DNA from: Anaerolineales bacterium
GTDB taxonomy: Bacteria; Chloroflexota; Anaerolineae; Anaerolineales; JABWBV01
Length of the DNA stretch: 6,930 bases
Reading direction: 5' to 3'
NCBI GenBank assembly: GCA_027019845.1
Contig: JALUWE010000508.1
Location: 1-6,930 of the forward strand
Part shown: positions 1 to 5,285 of the stretch, piece after piece
Layout of the letters: each line of letters begins with the position of its first letter
How positions within the stretch are numbered: the stretch's first letter is position 1
Translations under genes and position numbers: made by a program
Notes under the pieces: generated by a model
The model's input: the letters and a program-made list of their open reading frames with translations, nothing else
Told to the model about the DNA's origin: nothing
Databases searched by the model: none

Positions 1-653
1 TGCCCCGCGAAATCCGCAGCTACCTGGCGCAATTCCTCTTCCGCGGCGAAGAAGTCTTCAAACCCGTGCGTGTGCTCTCCGGCGGGGAGCGCGGCCGCCT
101 GGCGCTCGCCAAACTGGCACTCACCCAGGCCAACCTGCTGATCCTCGACGAACCCACCAACCACCTCGACATCCCGGCACAAGAAATCCTGCAAGACGTG
201 CTCGCCAACTACCAGGGCACCACCATCCTGGTCTCCCACGACCGCTACCTGATCGACGCCCTGGCCAGCCAGATTTGGCAGATCGACGCCCAAACCCGCA
301 CCCTGACCGTGTTCAAAGGCACCTACACCGAATACCGCGGCCAAACAGCCCCCCCGGCAGATTCCACCCCCCACCCCGCCAGGGTCGCCGTACCCGATCG
401 GGACGACTACCTCGAACGCAAACGCGCCCGCAACCGCGCCCAGGCCCAGCAACGCCGCCGCAAACAACGCCTCGCCGAACTCGAAACCCTGATCCACACC
501 CTCGAAGAACAACTCGCCGAACTCTCCCGCCGCCTCGAAAACCCGCCCCCCGACCCGCGCAAAGTGCAAAAACTCGGCTACGACTACGCCCAAACCGAAG
601 CCCGCCTCCAGGCCCTGCTCGAAGAATGGAGCACCCTCGCAGACGCGGTATAA
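1..653 (+). CDS. ABC-F family ATPase, C-terminal part (5' end outside window)
   Basis: The reading frame is open from the window edge (first full codon at base 3) to TAA at 651-653, giving 216 residues. It holds the second half of an ABC-F protein: the ABC signature LSGGERGRLALAKL at residues 25-38, Walker B plus D-loop LLILDEPTNHLD at 45-56, and the switch histidine in SHDR at 78-81. The DEPTNHLD form is typical of ABC-F proteins, which lack membrane domains and act on ribosomes in translation or antibiotic protection. From about residue 132 to the end there is a charged, Arg/Glu/Leu-rich coiled coil, matching the C-terminal domain seen in Uup-like members. The linker between (about 113-131) is Pro-rich. 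The first nucleotide-binding domain and the start codon lie upstream of the window. The subfamily cannot be decided from this half. The sense strand is strikingly C-rich. The last codon and stop overlap a TATAAT box. Confidence 0.93.
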   Translation, partial: PREIRSYLAQFLFRGEEVFKPVRVLSGGERGRLALAKLALTQANLLILDEPTNHLDIPAQEILQDVLANYQGTTILVSHDRYLIDALASQIWQIDAQTRTLTVFKGTYTEYRGQTAPPADSTPHPARVAVPDRDDYLERKRARNRAQAQQRRRKQRLAELETLIHTLEEQLAELSRRLENPPPDPRKVQKLGYDYAQTEARLQALLEEWSTLADAV

Positions 654-654
654 T
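649..654 (+). promoter_or_regulatory. Candidate -10 box (TATAAT) for the Uma2 gene
   Basis: A perfect TATAAT overlaps the ABC-F stop codon. A start of transcription about 7 bases downstream would give a leader of roughly 54 nt, made almost wholly of the tandem repeat before the Uma2 start. No convincing -35 lies at the usual distance. The box sits in GTATAATGT followed by CCT, and the same context recurs before the NfeD gene at 6207-6219. This is a prediction only. Confidence 0.4.
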
Positions 655-666
655 GTCCTGACCACC

Positions 667-715
667 ACTGACCACTGAATACTGAATACTGAATACTGAA
701 CACTGGCCACTGAAA
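667..715 (+). repeat. Seven-base tandem repeat (ACTGAAT) ending in the Uma2 start codon
   Basis: Seven consecutive 7-bp units in perfect register: ACTGACC, three copies of ACTGAAT, then ACTGAAC, ACTGGCC and ACTGAAA. The last A is the A of the ATG at 715. Partial similarity continues upstream to about 658. Unit variation is confined to the last three bases, apart from one ACTGG. The array has stop codons in the Uma2 frame (TGA at 676 and 697), so it is leader and not coding. Confidence 0.9.
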
Positions 716-1404
716 TGCTCACCCAAACCAAAACCCACGCGCCCAAACGCATCAAAATGAGCTACGAACAATATCTCGAGTTGGCCCCCGATTCCCAAAA
801 AGTGGAATGGGTGGACGGGGAGGCAATCGTCTATATGCCACCACAAACAATACACCAAAAAGTAGCCCTGTTTCTCAGCCGTCTTATCGCAGACTTTTCC
901 GACTTCTTCAAACTCGGCACGGTGCTCCCTGCCCCCTACGAAGTCAAACTGTGGCCCGGCGGCCCTTCCCGCCAACCCGACCTGCTGTTCATCAGCAGCC
1001 AAAACCTCCCCCACCTGACCGCAGAACGCTACCTCGGCGGCCCCGATCTGGTCGTCGAAATCCTCTCCCCCGGCAGCGTCACCGAAGACCGCGTGCGCAA
1101 ATTCAGCGAATACGAAAAAGCAGGCGTGCGCGAATACTGGATCATCGACCCCCGTCCCCACCAACAGCAAGCCGACTTTTTCCTCCTGGGGGAAGACCAA
1201 CAATTCCACTCCGCACCGCTGGACGAAGGGGGCATCTTCCGCTCCGGCGTGCTGCCCGGCTTCTGGCTCGAGCTGGCCTGGCTGTGGCAGGAGCCGCTCC
1301 CCAACCCGCAGCTTTGCCTGTCCGAGATCATGCTCACCATCGAAGACCTGCCCGAAGAAGCCCGCCGCGCCTACCAGGCCACCCGCGTCCTGCACAAAAG
1401 CTGA
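715..1404 (+). CDS. Uma2 family endonuclease-like protein (DUF820)
   Basis: A 229-residue protein with the Uma2/DUF820 layout, a PD-(D/E)XK nuclease fold. Visible motifs are EWVDGEAI at 31-38, PDLLFI at 88-93, GGPDLVVEILSPGS at 108-121 and KFSEYEKAGVREYWIIDP at 129-146. The probable metal and catalytic residues are D89, E115 and the lysine near 129. Uma2 proteins are abundant, often in many copies, in Chloroflexota and cyanobacteria; their biological role is not established and a mobile-element link is often assumed. The ATG at 715 is used because the frame is closed by TGA at 697. An in-frame ATG at 757 (MSYEQYLELAP) also fits the usual family start and cannot be excluded. There is no Shine-Dalgarno sequence; the tandem repeat abuts the start. 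The first third is AT-richer than the rest. The stop lies 4 bp from that of the converging MFS gene. Confidence 0.92.
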   Translation: MLTQTKTHAPKRIKMSYEQYLELAPDSQKVEWVDGEAIVYMPPQTIHQKVALFLSRLIADFSDFFKLGTVLPAPYEVKLWPGGPSRQPDLLFISSQNLPHLTAERYLGGPDLVVEILSPGSVTEDRVRKFSEYEKAGVREYWIIDPRPHQQQADFFLLGEDQQFHSAPLDEGGIFRSGVLPGFWLELAWLWQEPLPNPQLCLSEIMLTIEDLPEEARRAYQATRVLHKS

Positions 1405-1408
1405 TCCC

Positions 1409-2656
1409 TCAGTCCCCCACAATCAGCACTGGCTCATCTCCGTTGTAAGCTGCCAGTTGCGGCCAGCGCCGCGCCACCCAGCCCACGGACAGCAAACACG
1501 CCACCCCGCCAGCCGCCACCGCCAGCGGCACGCCCAACCACTGCCCCAACAGCCCCGACTTCAGTTCCCCCAACTGCGGCCCGCCCATAAAAAACATCTG
1601 GTTGACCCCCACCATGCGACCGCGCATCCGGTCCGGGGTTTGCAGCTGGCGCAGGGTGTTGCGGATGATCGAACTGACCGCGTCCGAAGCCCCGATCACA
1701 ATCAACGCGGCCATGGTCAACGGAAACCAGCGTGACAACCCGAACCCGACCGCGCCCACCCCGATCATGACCACAGACACCAGCAACAAGCGCCCCTGAT
1801 AACGAATCTCACCCGCCTGAGAGAGTAGCAGCCCGGCCAGCGCCGCGCCAATCGCCTGAGCAGAGGAAAGCCAGCCGTAGGCCACCGGCCCGACCCCCAG
1901 AATATCGCGCGCAATAATTGGCATGAGGGTATCCGCGCGGGTAAACAGGGTGGCGAGAAAATCCAAAAACATGCTGGACAAAATGAGCGGATGCCGGAAA
2001 GTGAACCGCAGCCCATCGCGTATGGCCTCCAGGCCCATCCCCCACGGCCGCCCGCGTGCGGCTGTTTCCTTTCCCGGTCCCACCGCTCCAAGCGCGGCCA
2101 GCGACAGCACCATCACCGCCACGCAGGACGCGCTCACCAGATACGCGGTTTGCAATCCCCAGCGGTCGATCAACACCCCGCTCAACGCCGGACCAGCCAG
2201 CCCCCCCACCTGAAAGCCCATGGTCTGCAAACTGAGCGCATTGGGCAACTCGCGAGCCGGTACCAGATGGGGCACCAAAGATTGCCGTGCCGGCAGGTCG
2301 AACGTGACTGCCAGCGCCTGCACCCCCACCAGCGCGTAAATCTGCCACAGAGCGAGCCCCCCGCCCACCGTCAACAGCCCAAAACTGAGCGAGACCAGCA
2401 CCATCACGCTTTGGGTCACGAACATCACGCTGCGGCGATTGAACGTATCAGCAGCCGCGCCTGCTAGCAGAGAGAGCAGGATCGTAGGCAGCACACGAAT
2501 CAATCCCACCGTGCCGAGCGCGATGGGCTGGTCCGTCAGGGTGCGGATGTGCCAGAGCAGGGACCAGAGTTGCATTTGTGTTCCCGCCCAGGCAAACACG
2601 ATGCCGATCCAATAAATCAAAAAGCGACGATGCCGCAATGCAGGAGGAATTCTCAT
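1409..2656 (-). CDS. MFS transporter, MFS_3/DHA3-like exporter family
   Basis: A 415-residue polytopic membrane protein of the major facilitator superfamily, about the expected length for 12 membrane segments. The N-terminus (LRHRRFLIYWIG, 7-18) and the loop 2-3 motif GAAADTFNRR at 66-75, a form of the MFS motif A, are clear. NALSLQTMGFQVGGLAGPALSG at 139-160 and, in the C-terminal half, LQLQTPDRMRGRMVG-like sequence around 336-350 followed by GGPQLGELKSGLLG at 358-371 are typical of the MFS_3 (enterobactin exporter/macrolide efflux-like) group. The substrate cannot be told from sequence; drug or siderophore export is the family expectation. The ATG at 2656 is the only start consistent with the family N-terminus. 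No Shine-Dalgarno precedes it. The start lies 4 bp from the edge of the MITE-like element, which separates it from nadE and may have replaced its control region. The coding strand is G-rich, unlike nadE. Confidence 0.93.
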   Translation of the reverse strand: MRIPPALRHRRFLIYWIGIVFAWAGTQMQLWSLLWHIRTLTDQPIALGTVGLIRVLPTILLSLLAGAAADTFNRRSVMFVTQSVMVLVSLSFGLLTVGGGLALWQIYALVGVQALAVTFDLPARQSLVPHLVPARELPNALSLQTMGFQVGGLAGPALSGVLIDRWGLQTAYLVSASCVAVMVLSLAALGAVGPGKETAARGRPWGMGLEAIRDGLRFTFRHPLILSSMFLDFLATLFTRADTLMPIIARDILGVGPVAYGWLSSAQAIGAALAGLLLSQAGEIRYQGRLLLVSVVMIGVGAVGFGLSRWFPLTMAALIVIGASDAVSSIIRNTLRQLQTPDRMRGRMVGVNQMFFMGGPQLGELKSGLLGQWLGVPLAVAAGGVACLLSVGWVARRWPQLAAYNGDEPVLIVGD

Positions 2657-2660
2657 GGAC

Positions 2661-2780
2661 AGTACTTACGCAGTTGAGGCCTCACAGGAAAATTTTACCC
2701 AAAATCGATTGCATCCGGGCATCTCCATGCGCTTTGAGACCTGTGAGGCCTGGGTGCGACTTTTCAAATGCGTAAGTCCT
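2661..2780. mobile_element. MITE-like non-coding inverted-repeat element (120 bp)
   Basis: The ends form a 17-bp terminal inverted repeat: 2661-2677 (AGTACTTACGCAGTTGA) against 2764-2780, matching at 15 of 17 positions. A second, perfect 12-bp inverted repeat lies inside: AGGCCTCACAGG at 2677-2688 and its complement at 2740-2751. The arms are asymmetric, as 12 extra bases (2752-2763) separate the two repeats on the right. The core is AT-rich with the palindromes AAAATTTT and ATCGAT and holds no credible gene. TCAT flanks the element at 2653-2656 and 2782-2785, but these copies are not immediately adjacent to both ends, so a target duplication is doubtful. An ACTTACGCA terminus recalls insertion-sequence and MITE ends in cyanobacteria and Chloroflexota, but no family is assigned. 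It fills the gap between the nadE stop and the MFS start, so it could also act as a terminator. Confidence 0.6.
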
Positions 2781-2796
2781 ATCATAAAATTCTCGA

Positions 2797-3618
2797 TTAC
2801 GTCCCCCAATCGCGCAGGTAAAGGAAGTCGTAGCCCACCGTGCGGTTGCTGAGCTTGGCGACCGGCGGCATCAGGCGCTTGAAGTGGTTGCGCTGCACGC
2901 GGCGCACAACGGCCTGCACAAAGGCCTCCGCAAACCCCGCCTGCACACATTCGGCGGGCGTGTACCGCTGGTCTACCAGCAGGTACAGCAATTTGTCCAC
3001 CTCTTCGTAGGTGAACCCCAATTCGTCCTCGTCTGTCTGCCCGGCCCAGAGGTCGGCTGAGGGGGGTTTCTGGATGATCGGGTCTGGGACGCCCAGCGCG
3101 GCCGCGAGCTGGCGCACCTGGGTTTTGTACAGGTCCCCGATGGGGTTGAGCGCGCAGGCGGAGTCCCCGTACAGGGTGCTGTACCCCAGCAGAATCTCGG
3201 TTTTGTTGCCGGTGCCCACCACCAGTCCCCGGAAGGCCTCGGACTGGTCGTAGAGCACGATCATGCGCGCCCGCGCCATGGCGTTGCCCCGGCGAACCCG
3301 TCCAGCGTCCGGGAAGCGCTCGAACAGCGGGTCTACCATGTCGGTGATCGGCACGGTGATGGATTCGACTCCCAGGGCCTCGATCACCAACCCGGCGTGT
3401 TCGAACGAGTCCGGGGAGGAGGTTTTGTAGGGCATACGCACGGCCAGCACATTTTGCGGGCCGAGGGCTTCCGCGGCCAGGTAGCAGGAGAGGGCGGAGT
3501 CGATCCCGCCGGAGAGGCCGATGACCGCGCGTTGGTAACCGGTGCGGGTGATTTCGGTGTGGATGAAGCCGGTCAGGATTTTGCGTGCCAGGCCGGTGTT
3601 GATGGTGAGGTCGATCAT
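2797..3618 (-). CDS. nadE: NAD+ synthetase (NadE), synthetase domain only
   Basis: A 273-residue NAD+ synthetase of the adenine nucleotide alpha-hydrolase superfamily. It adenylates nicotinic acid adenine dinucleotide with ATP and amidates it to NAD+ in the cytoplasm. Motifs are the PP-loop SGGIDS at 36-41, GTGNKTE at 135-141, GYSTLYGD at 145-152, the NAD-synthetase motif KPPSADLWAGQTDEDELG at 184-201 and NHFKR at 244-248. The length matches the stand-alone, ammonia-type enzyme: no fused glutaminase domain is present, but a nitrilase-fold glutaminase-like gene lies upstream on the same strand. The ATG at 3618 is chosen because the family N-terminus begins just before the PP-loop helix; a longer frame to 3738 would overlap the DUF2442 gene out of frame and looks unlike NadE. 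The gene starts 25 bp after the DUF2442 stop, so it is probably co-transcribed. No strong Shine-Dalgarno is seen. Confidence 0.96.
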   Translation of the reverse strand: MIDLTINTGLARKILTGFIHTEITRTGYQRAVIGLSGGIDSALSCYLAAEALGPQNVLAVRMPYKTSSPDSFEHAGLVIEALGVESITVPITDMVDPLFERFPDAGRVRRGNAMARARMIVLYDQSEAFRGLVVGTGNKTEILLGYSTLYGDSACALNPIGDLYKTQVRQLAAALGVPDPIIQKPPSADLWAGQTDEDELGFTYEEVDKLLYLLVDQRYTPAECVQAGFAEAFVQAVVRRVQRNHFKRLMPPVAKLSNRTVGYDFLYLRDWGT

Positions 3619-3643
3619 GCTGTCTATGAACTTTATCTGCCCG

Positions 3644-3940
3644 TTATTGCCCCCGTTTTTGTAGCCACTTTTCCAGAGAACGCTGGCCTTCTTGTGAAGG
3701 AATCCCGGCCAGCAAATGACGAACTTCGATATCTTCATCCAGATCGGGCCAGTGAATTCCCTCGCCGCCGCCTATTAAACGCCAGTTCTCCCTTTCGTCC
3801 GGCGTTCCATTCAATAAACGCGGAAACCAGGCGAGAGGCACGCTTATTGTGCGCCCATCGTCCAGTTCTACAATTAATTCTTCTGCACTGACTCTAACCG
3901 TTTGTGCCCGCGCCCGACTTTCAATCAGCAAATTGTTCAT
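3644..3940 (-). CDS. DUF2442 domain protein
   Basis: A 98-residue protein whose core matches the DUF2442 family: ELDDGRTISVPLAWFPRL at 25-42, GTPDERENW at 45-53, and GIHWPDLDEDIEVRHLLAG at 61-79. It is small, soluble and acidic in the middle with a basic C-terminal tail (KWLQKRG). The molecular function is unknown; members often sit next to DUF4160 genes, and a toxin-antitoxin-like relationship is plausible but unproven. The ATG at 3940 is selected because it has a good GGAGG six bases upstream and starts the conserved part. Its first 20 bases overlap the 3' end of the DUF4160 gene, which indicates translational coupling. The 3' end is 25 bp from nadE. Local G+C is lower than in nadE or the glutaminase gene. 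Confidence 0.88.
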   Translation of the reverse strand: MNNLLIESRARAQTVRVSAEELIVELDDGRTISVPLAWFPRLLNGTPDERENWRLIGGGEGIHWPDLDEDIEVRHLLAGIPSQEGQRSLEKWLQKRGQ

Positions 3941-4157
3941 ACCATGCCTCCAGAAACATTTGTTCATGCTCTTCAACAAGGCGTTGGATGCGCCGAATCT
4001 CATGGGGGCGAAACCGCCCGCTGGATTGCAGACGCACAGGATTCAGCCAGAATTTCGCCACTTTATTTTCCCGTTCCACGTGAACGTGTATTGGCTCGGA
4101 GCGATCACCAGCGTAAAAGAAGAATCGATACGGCCCAATACGTTTGATGGTTGGCAT
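3921..4157 (-). CDS. DUF4160 domain protein
   Basis: A 78-residue protein with the complete DUF4160 pattern: MPTIKRIGPYRFFFYAGD at 1-18, PIHVHVERE at 22-30, AKFWLNPVRL at 34-43 and the C-terminal FLEAWYEQF at 68-76. The conserved HVHV histidines suggest a possible active or metal site, but no activity is established for the family. It is the first gene of a two-gene unit with DUF2442, overlapping it by 20 bp. Such pairs are recurrent and mobile in bacteria, and many read as possible toxin-antitoxin modules; here this is inference from size, overlap and AT-rich composition. The ATG at 4157 gives exactly the family N-terminus (MPTI). Only a weak GGA precedes it. The gene starts 54 bp downstream of the glutaminase stop. 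Confidence 0.88.
   Translation of the reverse strand: MPTIKRIGPYRFFFYAGDRSEPIHVHVERENKVAKFWLNPVRLQSSGRFRPHEIRRIQRLVEEHEQMFLEAWYEQFAD
3947..3951 (-). promoter_or_regulatory. Shine-Dalgarno (GGAGG) of the DUF2442 gene
   Basis: GGAGG on the minus strand, six bases before the ATG at 3940. It lies inside the 3' end of the DUF4160 coding sequence, decides the DUF2442 start against the longer upstream frame, and supports translation as the second gene of a coupled pair. It contrasts with the apparently SD-less first genes of the other transcription units here. Confidence 0.75.
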
Positions 4158-4180
4158 TTTGCGTCCACTAATTTTGCATC

Positions 4181-4189
4181 ATTTTAGCA
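4181..4189 (-). promoter_or_regulatory. Candidate extended -10 box for the DUF4160/DUF2442 pair
   Basis: On the minus strand the bases read TGCTAAAAT, an extended -10 element, in the 54-bp gap between the glutaminase stop and the DUF4160 start. A transcript would begin near 4174 with a leader of about 17 nt. No good -35 is visible. It suggests the pair can be expressed independently of the glutaminase gene, with nadE possibly carried along downstream. Confidence 0.35.
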
Positions 4190-4211
4190 CAACAGGATGC
4201 TGCGAGACAGT

Positions 4212-5078
4212 TCACCTGCCTCCAGGCTGCCCGCTGTTGAGGATGCGCGCCATTTCGCGCTGCACCATGCTGGTACGCTCGTCACGCAGGAGGGGCAGCC
4301 GGGCGCGGGTGCGGTGAAGCTGGTTGAGGTCGATCTGGGCCACGGTGAGGGCTTCTTCGTGGTAGGGTCCCTGGGCGATCAGTTCGCCGTTGGGGTCGAA
4401 CAGGGTGGCGCCGCCCCAAAAGTGCAGGCCGTCTTCGTACCCCACGCGGTTGGCGTGGGCCACGAAGCTGGTGAACAGGCTGGCGTAGGCGCGGTTGATG
4501 TGTTCCACCCAGCGCGCGGATTCCAGTTGGGGCGCGGCGCTCAGCCCCCGGCCCGGCGAGGCCGAGGTGAAGAGCATCACATCTGCGCCGTCCAGCCAGA
4601 GCAGGTAGGGTGGGGAGGCGTGCCAGAAGTCCTCGCAGATCAACATCCCGAAGCGGCCAAAACGGGTGTCGAAGGCGCGCACGTGGTCGCCCCAGGCGAA
4701 AAAGCGGCCTTCGTCGAACAGGCCGTAGGTGGGCAGGTAGACTTTGTGGTGTACGTGCAGCACCTGCCCGCGCGAGAGGTAGGCCGCGGCGATGAAGAAG
4801 CGGTGCCGCCGGTCTTCGTCCACAAAGCCGACCACCAGATCGATGTGTTGGCTGGCGTCCAGCAGGTGACAAAAGACGGGGTCGTCGCGATTGGGGCGCA
4901 GGGCGACTGCCGGAACCAGGTCTTGCAGCACATAGCCGGTCAGGGAAAGTTCGGGGAAGACGAGCAAATCTGCGCCCTGGGCACAGGCTTGCTCCACCAG
5001 GGCGAGGTGTTTTTCCAGGTTGGCGTGTACGTCGCCGAGGGTGGTGTTGATTTGAGCGAGCGCGAGGGTGAGTTGCAT
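4212..5078 (-). CDS. Nitrilase-fold amidohydrolase, NAD+ synthetase glutaminase-like
   Basis: A 288-residue carbon-nitrogen hydrolase. The Glu-Lys-Cys triad is complete: E43 in FPELSLTGY (41-49), K112 in HHKVYLPTYGLFDEGRFF (110-127) and C148 in GMLICEDFWH (144-153). The KVYLPTYG(L/M)FDEGR stretch and ICEDFWH, followed by GADVMLFTSASPGRG (164-178), are the pattern of the glutaminase domain of glutamine-dependent NAD+ synthetase rather than of plant-type nitrilases or omega-amidases. Length fits that domain standing alone. The likely role is to release ammonia from glutamine for the separate NadE encoded about 600 bp downstream on the same strand; another amide substrate remains possible. The ATG at 5078 matches the family start (LALAQI), but no Shine-Dalgarno exists: the leader is the AATTGGGT repeat array (CCCAATT on the coding strand). 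A 207-bp repeat-filled gap separates it from the Lgt-like gene upstream. Confidence 0.9.
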   Translation of the reverse strand: MQLTLALAQINTTLGDVHANLEKHLALVEQACAQGADLLVFPELSLTGYVLQDLVPAVALRPNRDDPVFCHLLDASQHIDLVVGFVDEDRRHRFFIAAAYLSRGQVLHVHHKVYLPTYGLFDEGRFFAWGDHVRAFDTRFGRFGMLICEDFWHASPPYLLWLDGADVMLFTSASPGRGLSAAPQLESARWVEHINRAYASLFTSFVAHANRVGYEDGLHFWGGATLFDPNGELIAQGPYHEEALTVAQIDLNQLHRTRARLPLLRDERTSMVQREMARILNSGQPGGR

Positions 5079-5082
5079 GGGG

Positions 5083-5133
5083 AATGGGGTATTGGGTAAT
5101 TGGTAATTGGGTAATTGGGTAATTGGGTAATTA
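5083..5133 (-). repeat. 7/8-bp tandem repeat (AATTGGGT) in the leader of the glutaminase gene
   Basis: About six units on the + strand: AATGGGGT, ATTGGGT, AATTGGT, three perfect AATTGGGT copies and a final partial AATTA. Units alternate between 7 and 8 bp. On the coding strand it reads CCCAATTA and ends four bases before the ATG at 5078, where a ribosome binding site would be expected. Confidence 0.9.
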
Positions 5134-5178
5134 CATCCTGGCGGAGGGCGAACAAAGTTCGCTTGCAGTCGAAGGATG
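5134..5178. repeat. Foldable interspersed repeat, copy 1 (CATCCT...AGGATG)
   Basis: An outer stem is formed by CATCCT (5134-5139) and AGGATG (5173-5178). An inner perfect hairpin is formed by GCGAAC (5148-5153) and GTTCGC (5157-5162) around AAA. It shares the right half AGTCGAAGGATGGGGG and the left CATCCTG with copy 2 in the same orientation. The CCTGAGCGG/GTCGAAGG theme resembles REP-like palindromes seen in many environmental genomes (from memory, not searched). Confidence 0.65.
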
Positions 5179-5184
5179 GGGGTT

Positions 5185-5230
5185 GGCGATAGGGATAGAG
5201 GCGATAGGGATAGAGAGGAGGGATAGGGAT
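5185..5230. repeat. Direct tandem repeat GGCGATAGGGATAGA plus partial copies
   Basis: Two exact 15-bp units lie side by side at 5185-5199 and 5200-5214, followed by GGGATAGGGAT at 5220-5230. Each 15-mer can be read as 7 + 8 bases (GGCGATA, GGGATAGA), so the period matches the neighbouring arrays. It lies between the two foldable repeats. Confidence 0.8.
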
Positions 5231-5232
5231 TG

Positions 5233-5271
5233 CATCCTGAGCGGAAGGTGATCGCTCAAAGTCGAAGGATG
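5233..5271. repeat. Foldable interspersed repeat, copy 2 (CATCCT...AGGATG)
   Basis: The outer stem is CATCCT (5233-5238) with AGGATG (5266-5271), and the inner stem GAGCG (5239-5243) with CGCTC (5253-5257). The inner stem differs in sequence from that of copy 1 but pairing is kept, while the AGTCGAAGGATGGGGG end is shared. It lies 15 bp beyond the stop codon of the Lgt-like gene, so it would be in the 3' end of that transcript and could act in termination or RNA processing. Confidence 0.65.
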
Positions 5272-5285
5272 GGGGGGCGGGTAAC

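Noticed and set aside
313..1422. A 369-codon minus-strand open frame across ABC-F, the ACTGAAT array and Uma2.
   Set aside because: It is antisense to two well-supported genes and translates the tandem repeat; its openness reflects high G+C and C-rich third positions on the other strand.
1400..1427. GCTGAT/ATCAGC hairpin at the convergent Uma2/MFS ends as a bidirectional terminator.
   Set aside because: Only six pairs around a 16-base loop and no T-run on either side; too weak to call.
2655..2852. A 65-codon + strand frame starting ATG at 2655 with a near-perfect AGGAGG seven to eight bases upstream.
   Set aside because: The apparent ribosome site is the complement of the MFS codons for Ile-Pro-Pro; the frame overlaps the MFS start, runs through the MITE-like element and into antisense nadE, and the peptide has no recognisable pattern.
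3619..3738. A longer NadE N-terminus starting at 3738.
   Set aside because: The extra 40 residues are out-of-frame DUF2442 sequence and do not resemble NadE; the ATG at 3618 gives the family N-terminus.
3941..4003. A longer DUF2442 protein starting at 4003.
   Set aside because: The additional 21 residues overlap DUF4160 further and lie upstream of the clear GGAGG that serves the ATG at 3940.
4197..5099. A 300-codon + strand open frame.
   Set aside because: It is antisense to the glutaminase gene over its whole length; that gene has an intact catalytic triad and family motifs, while this frame has none and ends in the repeat array.
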